A stretch of 15,839 bases of DNA from Citricoccus sp. WCRC_4 (lineage in GTDB: Bacteria > Actinomycetota > Actinomycetes > Actinomycetales > Micrococcaceae): assembly GCA_026645375.1 (NCBI GenBank), contig JAPFFX010000286.1:1-15839 (forward strand), written 5' to 3'. This document shows positions 1-5,990 of this stretch, in pieces. The stretch's first letter is position 1. Every line of letters begins with the position of its first letter. Made by a program: the position numbers and the translations under genes. The notes beneath the pieces are model-generated. The model worked only from the letters and a program-made list of their open reading frames with translations. It was not told the DNA's origin and ran no database searches.

Positions 1-513
1 TCGGATTCGCCCGGAGAGGTCTCGGCCGAGCACAACGACGCCGACGTCATGTTCGCCCAGATGATGATCCCCCACCACCAGCAGGCCGTGGAGATGAGCG
101 AGATGCTGCTGGCCAAGACCGGCATCCCGGCCGAGGTCACCGACTTCGCGCAACAGGTCATCGACGCCCAGGGCCCGGAGATCGACCGGATGAACACCAT
201 GCTCGACACTTGGGGTGCCAGCGAAGCCTCGGAGGCCGAGGTGGAGGGCATGGACCACGGGTCGGGGACAGGTTCCGGCATGACCGGCATGATGAGCGAC
301 GAGGACATGCGCCAGCTGGATCAGGCCCAGGGCGCCGAGGCCGCCCGCCTGTACCTGGAGCAGATGACCACCCATCACGAGGGAGCCTTGGAGATGGCAC
401 GGGAGCAGGCTGACACCGGCCAGAACCCTCAGGCCCAGGAGTTGGCCCAGGAGGTCATCGACGCCCAGCAGGCGGAGATCGCGCAGATGCGCACGATGCT
501 CGACGCCCTCTGA
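1..513 (+). CDS. DUF305 family protein, 5' end outside window
   Basis: The reading frame is open from the first base of the window, so the true start and any signal peptide lie upstream; the ATG at 49 is internal. The visible 170 residues hold two DUF305 repeats. The first begins HNDADVMFAQMMIPHHQQAVEM and the second has the related YLEQMTTHHEGALEMAREQ; both carry the paired His plus Met/Glu helices of the family. A Met/Gly-rich linker (MDHGSGTGSGMTGMMSD) joins them. DUF305 proteins are helical, usually exported, and often found in copper or heavy-metal gene clusters; metal binding by the His/Met clusters is likely but the exact role is not settled. The gene converges on the multicopper oxidase gene, with a shared hairpin between the stops, which fits a common metal-tolerance role. 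Family assignment is firm; function is inference. Confidence 0.93.
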   Translation, partial: SDSPGEVSAEHNDADVMFAQMMIPHHQQAVEMSEMLLAKTGIPAEVTDFAQQVIDAQGPEIDRMNTMLDTWGASEASEAEVEGMDHGSGTGSGMTGMMSDEDMRQLDQAQGAEAARLYLEQMTTHHEGALEMAREQADTGQNPQAQELAQEVIDAQQAEIAQMRTMLDAL

Positions 514-526
514 TCCGGCGCGGTGC

Positions 527-553
527 GCGCCCCGCCCGCCGGAGGCGGGGCGC
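527..553. terminator. Bidirectional GC-rich hairpin between convergent genes
   Basis: Perfect 10-bp inverted repeat GCGCCCCGCC (527-536) and GGCGGGGCGC (544-553) with a 7-base loop. It lies 14 bases after the DUF305 stop and 28 bases from the multicopper oxidase stop, so it can terminate both transcripts. There is no T run, which is common for terminators in high-GC actinobacteria. Confidence 0.75.
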
Positions 554-580
554 CGGTCCCGGAGGTCCGGTCCGCCGGGT

Positions 581-2095
581 TCAGGTCACCTCGACGGTGC
601 CCATCATGCCCAGGTCCTCGTGGTCGAGGATGTGGCAGTGGAACACGGTGCGGCCGGTGAAGTCCTCGAAGGCCACCCGGACCGTCACCTGCCCGAAGGC
701 CGGGACGTTCACGACGTCTACCCAGCGGGGTTCGTCCTGTGCACCTTCACTGTTGTCGATCACTTGCATCGGCCAGACGTGCAGGTGGACCGGGTGGTCC
801 ATGGGCGAGGAGTTGACCAGGGTCCATTCCTCGACATCACCGGCTCGCACGCCGACGTCGGTGCGCTCGGCGTCGTACTCCCGGCCGTTGATGGTGAACG
901 ACATCATGGCACCGTCTCCTCGCATCATCCCGCCTCCCATGCCCCCCATGGCGAAGTCCAGGGTGCGCCGGCGCGCGATATCCTGGCCGCGCAGGTCTCT
1001 CGGTGCTGTCCCCAAGGAGACGTCGCCGGGGGGCTGCGCCTGGTTTCCGCTGACCGACAGGGTAAGCAGGTCCACCGGCCCAGTGCCGCCCGGACGCCTC
1101 CCGCCCCTCATTCCGGGCATGGCCCCGCGGTCCACGGGGGCGGCCACGAGCGTGGAGGTGCCCTCGGTGGCCTCGACCAGGATCTCCGCACGGTTGCCCG
1201 GTGCCAAGTCGACCGTCGAGGTCCCAACGGGTTCACGCAGCCGGCCCAGGTCCCGGGCCAGCAACCGCATCGGCTGGCCCTCCAGTGTCAGGCGCAGGAA
1301 GCGGGAGGGGCAGGCGTTGACGATCCTCCAGCGCTCCCGCTCCCCCGGGGCGACCTCCAGCCGAGGCTGGAGCTGGCCGTTGATCAGCACCAGTCGGCCT
1401 TCCCGGCCCATCATCCGCTCCCTAGGGGACGGCTCCGCGAGATCGCCGTCGGCGGTGAGCGTGAGGTCGGAGACCACGAGGACGCGTTCGCGCGTCACCG
1501 TCACCGGATCCAGGTCCTGCACGATGATCGCCCCGTACAGGCCGGCCGCGAGCTGCTCGGCCACGTGGCCATGATGGTGTGGGTGGTACCAATAGGTCCC
1601 GGGCGGATGGTCGTCCGGCAGGACGAACTCATAGTCGCGGGACTCCCCCGGCCCGATCTCCACGAACGGATTGTCCCCGGAACCCTCCGGAGACACATGC
1701 AATCCGTGGACGTGCAGGTTGGTCACCTCACCCAGCCGGTTGACCATCCGGACGCGCAGCGTGTCCCCGGGCGCGACCCGCAGCGTGGGGCCGGGCAGGG
1801 ATCCGTTGAAGGCCCAGACCCGGGCCGGCCGGCCACCGATCGTCACGGTGGACGGAGCGGCCTCAAGGTCCAGCTCGAGCACCCCGTCGGCACTCGCGAG
1901 CACCTGCGGTTGGGCCCAGGTCCCCGGACCGGTCCCGTCCCCTGCGGTGGACCCGTCGGCCGCCGGAGGTCCCTGAGGAGGAAGGGGAACGCCCTGCGGC
2001 CGACTACCCCACCACAGCCCGGCAGCGCCGACAATGGTCATCGTCCCGCCGGCCAGCCCCCACCCGATCACCTGCCGCCGGGTGGACGGGCTCAC
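581..2095 (-). CDS. Tat-exported multicopper oxidase
   Basis: A 504-residue three-cupredoxin-domain multicopper oxidase, probably a cuprous oxidase or general copper-tolerance laccase acting outside the membrane. All four copper motifs are visible: HVHG (128-131), WYHPHHHGH (169-177), HPVHLH (434-439) and HCHILDHEDLGMM (486-498). The T1 Cys is 487, with Met 497 ten residues on as the expected axial ligand. The N-terminus carries a twin-arginine signal (TRRQVIGWG, then a hydrophobic stretch), as expected for an enzyme exported folded with copper. Two Met-rich stretches, near MPGM and in the segment FAMGGMGGGMMRGDGAMM, recall the Met-rich Cu(I) region of CueO-type oxidases. The start is GTG, overlapping the stop of the upstream SHOCT gene (GTGA, 2092-2095), preceded by GGAGG, so translation is probably coupled. 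Family is certain; the physiological substrate is inferred from the copper context. Confidence 0.97.
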   Translation of the reverse strand: MSPSTRRQVIGWGLAGGTMTIVGAAGLWWGSRPQGVPLPPQGPPAADGSTAGDGTGPGTWAQPQVLASADGVLELDLEAAPSTVTIGGRPARVWAFNGSLPGPTLRVAPGDTLRVRMVNRLGEVTNLHVHGLHVSPEGSGDNPFVEIGPGESRDYEFVLPDDHPPGTYWYHPHHHGHVAEQLAAGLYGAIIVQDLDPVTVTRERVLVVSDLTLTADGDLAEPSPRERMMGREGRLVLINGQLQPRLEVAPGERERWRIVNACPSRFLRLTLEGQPMRLLARDLGRLREPVGTSTVDLAPGNRAEILVEATEGTSTLVAAPVDRGAMPGMRGGRRPGGTGPVDLLTLSVSGNQAQPPGDVSLGTAPRDLRGQDIARRRTLDFAMGGMGGGMMRGDGAMMSFTINGREYDAERTDVGVRAGDVEEWTLVNSSPMDHPVHLHVWPMQVIDNSEGAQDEPRWVDVVNVPAFGQVTVRVAFEDFTGRTVFHCHILDHEDLGMMGTVEVT

Positions 2096-2364
2096 GGCCC
2101 CTCTCCCTCCAGGGTGCGCCGCCGCTCATGGAATTCCTCGGCGTTGATCTCCCCGCGGGCATAGCGTTCCTCCAGGATCTCCCGCGCCCTGGACGGCGCC
2201 GCACCGGCCGGCGGGCCACTGCCGCCCGGCCGGCCAGCGGAGACGCCGCCGCGCACCAGCACCACCACGAGGAGAGTCACGAGGACGACCACCCCCGCGA
2301 TCAGCAGGATCCAGAACAGCCAGGCCCAGCCCATTGCCCAGCCCATGCCGTCGCCCCACATCAT
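2092..2364 (-). CDS. Small SHOCT-domain membrane protein
   Basis: A 90-residue protein: a short Met/Trp/Gly-rich start (MMWGDGMGWAMGW), one membrane segment (about 15-38), a Gly/Pro linker, and a C-terminal SHOCT motif (about 60-85, REILEERYARGEINAEEFHERRRTL). SHOCT is a short helical domain found at the ends of many small membrane proteins and thought to mediate oligomerisation; it gives no enzymatic function. The start is set by GAGGAGG a few bases upstream of two consecutive ATG codons (2364 and 2361). The stop overlaps the GTG of the multicopper oxidase, so the two are probably made together. The gene sits 31 bases after the DUF302 gene. The N-terminal Met/Trp cluster could touch copper at the membrane surface, but that is inference. 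Confidence 0.92.
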   Translation of the reverse strand: MMWGDGMGWAMGWAWLFWILLIAGVVVLVTLLVVVLVRGGVSAGRPGGSGPPAGAAPSRAREILEERYARGEINAEEFHERRRTLEGEGP

Positions 2365-2395
2365 GACGTCCTCCTCGGTCGTGTGGTTCCGTTAC

Positions 2396-2830
2396 CTACG
2401 GCGTGCCCTGCACGCCCCCGTCGCTGTTGCGCAGGGACCGCAGCACCGCGCGAAGCCGAGTGCCGGCGTCGTCGGCCACCTCCTGGACGGGACCGCTCCC
2501 GCTCAGGGTGACCATGGTCTGCGGGTCGATGGCCTCCACCGTGGTGGCGTCCGCGCCGGCTGACCGGCGGACGACCACATTGCACGGCAGGAGCGCACCC
2601 ATCTCCGGCTCTGCCGCCAGGGCCTTGCTGGCCAGGCCGGGGTTGCAGGCGCCCAGGATCACGTAGTCGCCGACGGACTCGGCCGCCTCGACCCCCAGCT
2701 TCTTCTCGAACGTGGCCCGGACGTCGATCTCGGTCAGCACCCCGAAACCCTGCTCGGCCAGTGCCTCGCGAGTGCGCTCGACGGCGTCCTCGTAGGACAG
2801 GTCGACGGTGATGGCATGGGTGTAGGTCAT
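2396..2830 (-). CDS. DUF302 domain protein
   Basis: A 144-residue soluble protein with no signal peptide or membrane segment. It shows the DUF302 pattern: an alpha/beta start (MTYTHAITVDLSYEDAVERT), a central ILGACNPGLASKAL (59-71), LLPCNVVVR (80-88), and the trailing 'DPQTMV' segment. The two conserved cysteines are Cys62 and Cys83. DUF302 proteins often occur beside thiol, copper or sulfur-stress genes; the family function is not established. The start ATG at 2830 has GAGGAAG at a suitable distance. It follows the Csp-like gene by 110 bases and precedes the SHOCT gene by 31, so it is probably part of the same transcript. The two Cys and its neighbours suggest metal or redox handling, but I cannot assign a reaction. 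Confidence 0.93.
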   Translation of the reverse strand: MTYTHAITVDLSYEDAVERTREALAEQGFGVLTEIDVRATFEKKLGVEAAESVGDYVILGACNPGLASKALAAEPEMGALLPCNVVVRRSAGADATTVEAIDPQTMVTLSGSGPVQEVADDAGTRLRAVLRSLRNSDGGVQGTP

Positions 2831-2905
2831 CGGTCACTTCCTCTCGTCATAACGATCGGCAGGACACGGCCGGTCCGCCGAGGCCTCGTGAGCTCCCTTC
2901 GTCGT

Positions 2906-2915
2906 GGTGGCCACC
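2906..2915. repeat. 10-bp palindrome in the Csp-DUF302 spacer
   Basis: GGTGGCCACC is a perfect palindrome inside the 110-base spacer between the Csp-like and DUF302 genes. The spacer is rich in GGCC/CCGG and can fold in several ways. It could adjust expression between the two genes, but nothing in the sequence proves a role. Confidence 0.35.
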
Positions 2916-2940
2916 GGTCCACCGCGGGCACGCGGCCCTG

Positions 2941-3351
2941 TCAGGCGAGGGTGGCCAGCAGGTCGGCGCAGGCCTGTTCGCACCGGCGGCAGGCCTCGGC
3001 GCAGACCCTGCAGTGCTCGTGCATGTCCGCGTGGGAGGCGCACTCGTCCCCGCACCCCTTGCACGCCGCCCGGCAGGCCTCGAGCAGGGCCCGGGTGGTC
3101 GCCACGTTGGTCCCGGTCTGCCGCGACAACACCCGGCCCGTGACGGCGCAGAGATCGGCGCAGTCCAGGTTGAGCCGGATGCACTGCCGCAGGTCCGCGA
3201 CCATGTCCTCGGCCAGGCAGGCGTCGGCACACGCCGTGCACGTCTGGGCGCACTCGAAACAAGCCTCGATGCACTCAGCCAGCTTCTGCCGGTCGATGGT
3301 GCCCAGGTCCTTCGGGTAGGTCTCCAGCATCGAGCTCACGTGATGGGTCAT
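2941..3351 (-). CDS. Cys-rich four-helix-bundle copper-binding protein (Csp-like)
   Basis: A 136-residue helical protein of the DUF326 / copper storage protein type. It has 18 Cys, at 27, 31, 34, 38, 41, 45, 57, 64, 68, 93, 97, 100, 104, 114, 117, 121, 124 and 128, mostly in CxxxC and CxxC spacing that lines one face of helices. In Csp proteins such cysteines fill the core of a four-helix bundle and bind many Cu(I) ions. I see no signal peptide, so storage is probably cytosolic, like Csp3. The frame extends 56 codons upstream, but AGGAGG at 3357-3362, five bases before the ATG at 3351, fixes the start, and the upstream part is not protein-like. It is the first gene of the minus-strand copper run, after a candidate promoter and tandem repeats. 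Family is firm; actual copper capacity is inferred. Confidence 0.93.
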   Translation of the reverse strand: MTHHVSSMLETYPKDLGTIDRQKLAECIEACFECAQTCTACADACLAEDMVADLRQCIRLNLDCADLCAVTGRVLSRQTGTNVATTRALLEACRAACKGCGDECASHADMHEHCRVCAEACRRCEQACADLLATLA

Positions 3352-3416
3352 GACATCCTCCTGTATCGGTCCACTCTGCCTGACGGCCCGGTCGGAACCG
3401 GCCCGCCATGCCTCCG

Positions 3417-3446
3417 ACCGTAGACCGCGACCGGGGGCGGGCTGAA
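3417..3446 (-). promoter_or_regulatory. Weak promoter candidate for the copper operon
   Basis: On the minus strand, TTCAGC (3446-3441) and TACGGT (3422-3417) are 18 bases apart. The -10 fits the actinobacterial TAnnnT pattern; the -35 is poor, as expected for an activator-dependent promoter. The tandem 11-bp repeats end just upstream of the -35. Low confidence: GC-rich sequence produces such matches by chance. Confidence 0.3.
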
Positions 3447-3454
3447 GGGCTGGA

Positions 3455-3476
3455 CCTTGAAGATTCCGTGAAGATC
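3455..3476 (-). promoter_or_regulatory. Tandem 11-bp direct repeat, likely OmpR-family operator
   Basis: Reading the minus strand, GATCTTCACGG (3476-3466) is followed with no gap by AATCTTCAAGG (3465-3455): 9 of 11 positions match, sharing ATCTTCA and GG. OmpR/PhoB-family regulators bind as head-to-tail dimers to direct repeats with an 11-bp period, so this is the expected shape of their site. It lies immediately upstream of the candidate promoter of the Csp-like gene and between that gene and an OmpR-family regulator operon. That this regulator is the binder is inference. Confidence 0.6.
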
Positions 3477-3630
3477 GCAGCGCTCGGGGGCGGCGGGCAG
3501 GCTGGATGCAGATCCGCATGATCTTTATCCCGGCCGTGTTCCCGGGGGTGCCCTGGACCGTACCCCTCCAGACACGGACAAGGGCGTGCCCGGTTCGGTG
3601 ACAGATCGCCGGTTGCGCGGGGCTGGTACG

Positions 3631-3670
3631 GGGACACCTGTGGGGCGGTCCATAGCCGCGCAGGTGTCCC
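3631..3670. terminator. 10-bp inverted repeat after the histidine kinase gene
   Basis: GGGACACCTG (3631-3640) and CAGGTGTCCC (3661-3670) are perfect 10-bp arms around a 20-base loop that has its own GCGG/CCGC pairing. It begins 45 bases after the kinase stop on the minus strand. A transcription terminator separating the regulator operon from the copper operon is the simplest reading; there is no T run, so an operator or other hairpin cannot be excluded. Confidence 0.5.
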
Positions 3671-3715
3671 GATGGGTCCCGCGCGCAGGGTGGCGAGCGG
3701 CGAACGGTGGAGCCC

Positions 3716-4843
3716 TCAGGTGCGGGGCAGGCTCAGTGCGAAGGTCGCCCCGCGGCCGGGCCCGGGGCTGTGGGCCTGGAGGGTGCCGCCGTGGGCCTGC
3801 ACCAGGGCGCGGCTGATGGCCAGGCCCAGTCCTGACCCGGGGCCGGCCTCCCGGCCGGTGCGGGCCCGGTAGAACCGGTTGAACACGTGCGGGAGGTCCT
3901 CCGGCGTGATGCCCTCCCCGGTGTCGGTCACGGCGATGGTCATTGTCTCGGGGGTGTCGTGGGTGTGCACGGTGATCGTGCCCCCGACAGGCGTGTGGCG
4001 CAGCGCGTTGGCCAGCAGATTGGCCAGCACCTGGCCGATCCGTCCGCGGTCCATGGGCACCGGCTCAGGCACCGGGCCCGAGGACTCGGTGACCAGCGTG
4101 ATGTCCCGCGCGGCGGCCTGCTGCTCGACCGCGGCGAGCGCCTCGGCGATCACCGTGGCCGGGTGCTGTCTGGCGAGATGCAGGTCCACCAGGCCTTCCT
4201 CGGCCTGCGTGAGCTGCCGGATGTCTCCGGCCAGGCGCTCCAACCGGCCGATCTGGGAGTACAACACGGTGGTGGTCTCCTGGTCGAAGTCCACCACCCC
4301 GTCCTCAACGCCCTCGACGTGGACCTTGATGCTGGCCAGCGGGGTGCGCATCTCGTGGGCCAGGTCGGCCAGCATCTGGCGCCGTGTGGAGTCCACCGCC
4401 TCGAGCCGGGCGGCCATGTCGTTGAACGACGAGGCCAGGGCCTCGAACTCGGGTCCCAGCCGGGGCGGGTCCAGCTGCACCCGGTAGTCACCCGAGGCAA
4501 CCTGACGGGCCGCGGTGGAAAAACGGGTCAGGGAGCGGCCGATCGTGCGGTACAGGTAGAGGCTGAGCCCCACCGCGATGCCCAGGGCCGGCAGACCGCC
4601 GATGAGCAGTCCGCTGAGGCTGACCGTCCGGAACGCCTCCTGCATGTGGACCTGGCCGACCATCTCGGCCTCATGGGCATGATGGTTCGCCACCAGCACG
4701 TCGTGGAACAGGGACGGCCCCAGACCCACCACCGCCCACAGCACCAACGCCAGGCCCACCGCCAGCACCGCAACCTGGGCCAGGATCAGCCGCACCGTCA
4801 AGGGGTGCCATGACCTCATCGAGACCGGAAGGGTGACGCTCAC
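3716..4843 (-). CDS. Sensor histidine kinase with His/Met-rich sensor loop (CopS/CusS-like)
   Basis: A 375-residue membrane histidine kinase. Membrane segments lie at about 15-40 and 76-98, enclosing a short outside loop (41-75) with His 47, 54, 55, 57 and 66, Met 61 and 67, and Glu 58, 60 and 69. Then come HAMP (about 99-150), the phospho-acceptor H box LADLAHEMRTPLA (His163), the N box LANLLANALRHTP, the G1 box DTGEGI, the F box VFNRFYRAR and the G2 box GSGLGLAIS. The loop composition is what one expects of a Cu(I)/Ag(I) sensor. The frame opens 43 codons earlier, but GTG at 4843 overlaps the regulator stop (GTGA) and has GGGAGAGGG before it, so I start there; ATG at 4819 is an alternative. 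It acts with the regulator encoded just upstream. Kinase identity is certain; metal sensing is inferred. Confidence 0.95.
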   Translation of the reverse strand: MSVTLPVSMRSWHPLTVRLILAQVAVLAVGLALVLWAVVGLGPSLFHDVLVANHHAHEAEMVGQVHMQEAFRTVSLSGLLIGGLPALGIAVGLSLYLYRTIGRSLTRFSTAARQVASGDYRVQLDPPRLGPEFEALASSFNDMAARLEAVDSTRRQMLADLAHEMRTPLASIKVHVEGVEDGVVDFDQETTTVLYSQIGRLERLAGDIRQLTQAEEGLVDLHLARQHPATVIAEALAAVEQQAAARDITLVTESSGPVPEPVPMDRGRIGQVLANLLANALRHTPVGGTITVHTHDTPETMTIAVTDTGEGITPEDLPHVFNRFYRARTGREAGPGSGLGLAISRALVQAHGGTLQAHSPGPGRGATFALSLPRT

Positions 4844-5562
4844 CGGCCCTCTCCCATCCGGTAGCCGATCCCGCGGACCGTCTCGATGAACCGCGGCGCG
4901 CCCGCCCGGTCCCGCAGTTTCTTCCGCAGCCGGGCCACGTGCACGTCCACCACGTGCTCCTCCCCGATCCACTCGGTATTCCAGATCGTCTGCACCAGTT
5001 GGCGGCGGCTGAGTACCTGACCGGGGCGTTCCACCAGGGCCAGCAGCAGGTCGAACTCGATCCGCGTCACCTCGACCGCCGCGCCGTCCACGCAGACCCG
5101 GCGCCCGGCCCGGTCCACCAGCAGAGCCCCCACTCTGATCACGGTGGCCTCCGGTCCGGCCGGGGGCGCCGGCGCCGGGTCCAGGTGATGGAGCCGCCGC
5201 AGCCGGGCCTGCACTCGCGCTGTCAGCTCTCGCGCGCTGAACGGCTTGGTCATATAGTCATCGGCTCCCACTGACAGGCCGACCACCTTGTCCATCTCAT
5301 CGTCTCGCGCGGTGAGCATCAGCACGTGGCAGTTCGAGAAGATGCGCACCCGCCGGCACACCTCCAGTCCGTCCAGCCCGGGCAGGCCCAAGTCCAGCAC
5401 GAGCACGTCCGGGTCGAAGTCCCGCACCGCCTGCACTGCCTCGGCCCCGTCCTGGCACGTCGCGACCTCGAGCCCGGCGGTGAGCAGGTACTTCTCGATC
5501 ATGCGCACCAAGGTGGGCTCGTCGTCGACCACCAGGACCCGGCCTGCTCGACCACCAGTCAT
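4840..5562 (-). CDS. OmpR-family response regulator (CopR-like)
   Basis: A 240-residue two-domain regulator. The receiver domain (about 7-120) has the acid pair Asp13/Asp14, phospho-acceptor Asp57 (VLVLDLGLPGLDG), Thr84 and Lys106 (MTKPF). The C-terminal winged helix (about 145-240) ends with the usual VDVHVARLRKKL...FIETVRGIGYRM. AAGGAG five bases before the ATG at 5562 sets the start; the frame continues 83 codons upstream without protein-like sequence. The stop overlaps the kinase GTG, so the pair is cotranslated. Given its neighbours it most likely controls the copper operon, possibly through the tandem 11-bp repeats at 3455-3476. Cys 36, 69 and 78 in the receiver are unremarkable unless conserved in relatives. 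Family certain, target inferred. Confidence 0.97.
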   Translation of the reverse strand: MTGGRAGRVLVVDDEPTLVRMIEKYLLTAGLEVATCQDGAEAVQAVRDFDPDVLVLDLGLPGLDGLEVCRRVRIFSNCHVLMLTARDDEMDKVVGLSVGADDYMTKPFSARELTARVQARLRRLHHLDPAPAPPAGPEATVIRVGALLVDRAGRRVCVDGAAVEVTRIEFDLLLALVERPGQVLSRRQLVQTIWNTEWIGEEHVVDVHVARLRKKLRDRAGAPRFIETVRGIGYRMGEGR

Positions 5563-5632
5563 CAGCACTCCTTCATACCCGGCAGCAGCGCCGCCCAAGC
5601 GAACACCACGCCTGGTCACCGCCGCTTCTCTG

Positions 5633-5647
5633 CAGCCATTGTGGCTG
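5633..5647. promoter_or_regulatory. Small inverted repeat upstream of the regulator gene
   Basis: CAGCCA and TGGCTG are perfect 6-bp arms around TTG, about 70 bases upstream of the regulator ATG. It could be an operator or a leader hairpin. Short, so chance is possible. Confidence 0.3.
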
Positions 5648-5824
5648 ACCAGCGCGCTTCCCGCCCGTGGCCTCATGGTCCACACACCACGATCCCAGAT
5701 CGACCGGCAGACACCGCCCCGCAGTGGGTCTCCTGTCATGGTCCATGGGCTGTCCACCAGTGAACCGGAGACGTACTCCCAGACGCCCGAGACATCAGCG
5801 CCGGGCTCCATGGCACCCGGCCAG

Positions 5825-5876
5825 GGAGGAATGTCATCAAACCGTGAGACTGCCGCACAGATTCCTCCATGTCATC
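5825..5876. repeat. Overlapping inverted and direct repeats upstream of DUF418
   Basis: GGAGGAAT (5825-5832) and ATTCCTCC (5861-5868) form perfect 8-bp inverted arms. ATGTCATC overlaps the first arm (5831-5838) and recurs next to the second (5869-5876) as a direct repeat at 38-base spacing. The block ends 114 bases before the DUF418 start, a position suited to a regulatory site for that gene. Confidence 0.5.
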
Positions 5877-5990
5877 CAGTGAAGCTGGAAACACTTCGGA
5901 TCGTGGGTGTACACCGCAGGTTCGATGGAGGCACCGCGTCGAGCGGCGCCACCGGGCACCACAACATCAACCAGCAGCTAAGGACGAGCA

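Larger units (their letters stand above)
3352..3715. other. 364-bp intergenic region between Csp-like and kinase genes
   Basis: No credible gene. It holds, from the kinase side: a 10-bp inverted repeat (3631-3670), an unassigned AT-richer stretch near 3513-3530, a tandem 11-bp direct repeat (3455-3476), a weak promoter candidate (3417-3446) and the ribosome binding site of the Csp-like gene. This layout suggests the kinase operon ends here and the copper operon begins from its own regulated promoter. Confidence 0.75.
5563..5990. other. 428-bp divergent intergenic region
   Basis: Separates the regulator operon (leftward) from the DUF418 gene (rightward), so it should carry two promoters. I find no clear -35/-10 pair and no credible gene. 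It holds a small inverted repeat near the regulator start (5633-5647), a 9-base direct repeat CATGGTCCA (5674-5682 and 5737-5745), and an inverted plus direct repeat pair nearer DUF418 (5825-5876). Confidence 0.7.

Noticed and set aside
3352..3519. 56-codon extension of the Csp-like gene
   Set aside because: Covers the promoter and tandem repeats; AGGAGG sits just before the internal ATG at 3351.
3545..3566. GGGGT...ACCCC inverted repeat as a possible CsoR operator
   Set aside because: The arms are in the opposite orientation to the usual TACCCC...GGGGTA arrangement, and only 5 bp long.
5563..5811. 83-codon extension of the response regulator
   Set aside because: Receiver domain begins right after the ATG at 5562, which has AAGGAG; the extension is not protein-like.
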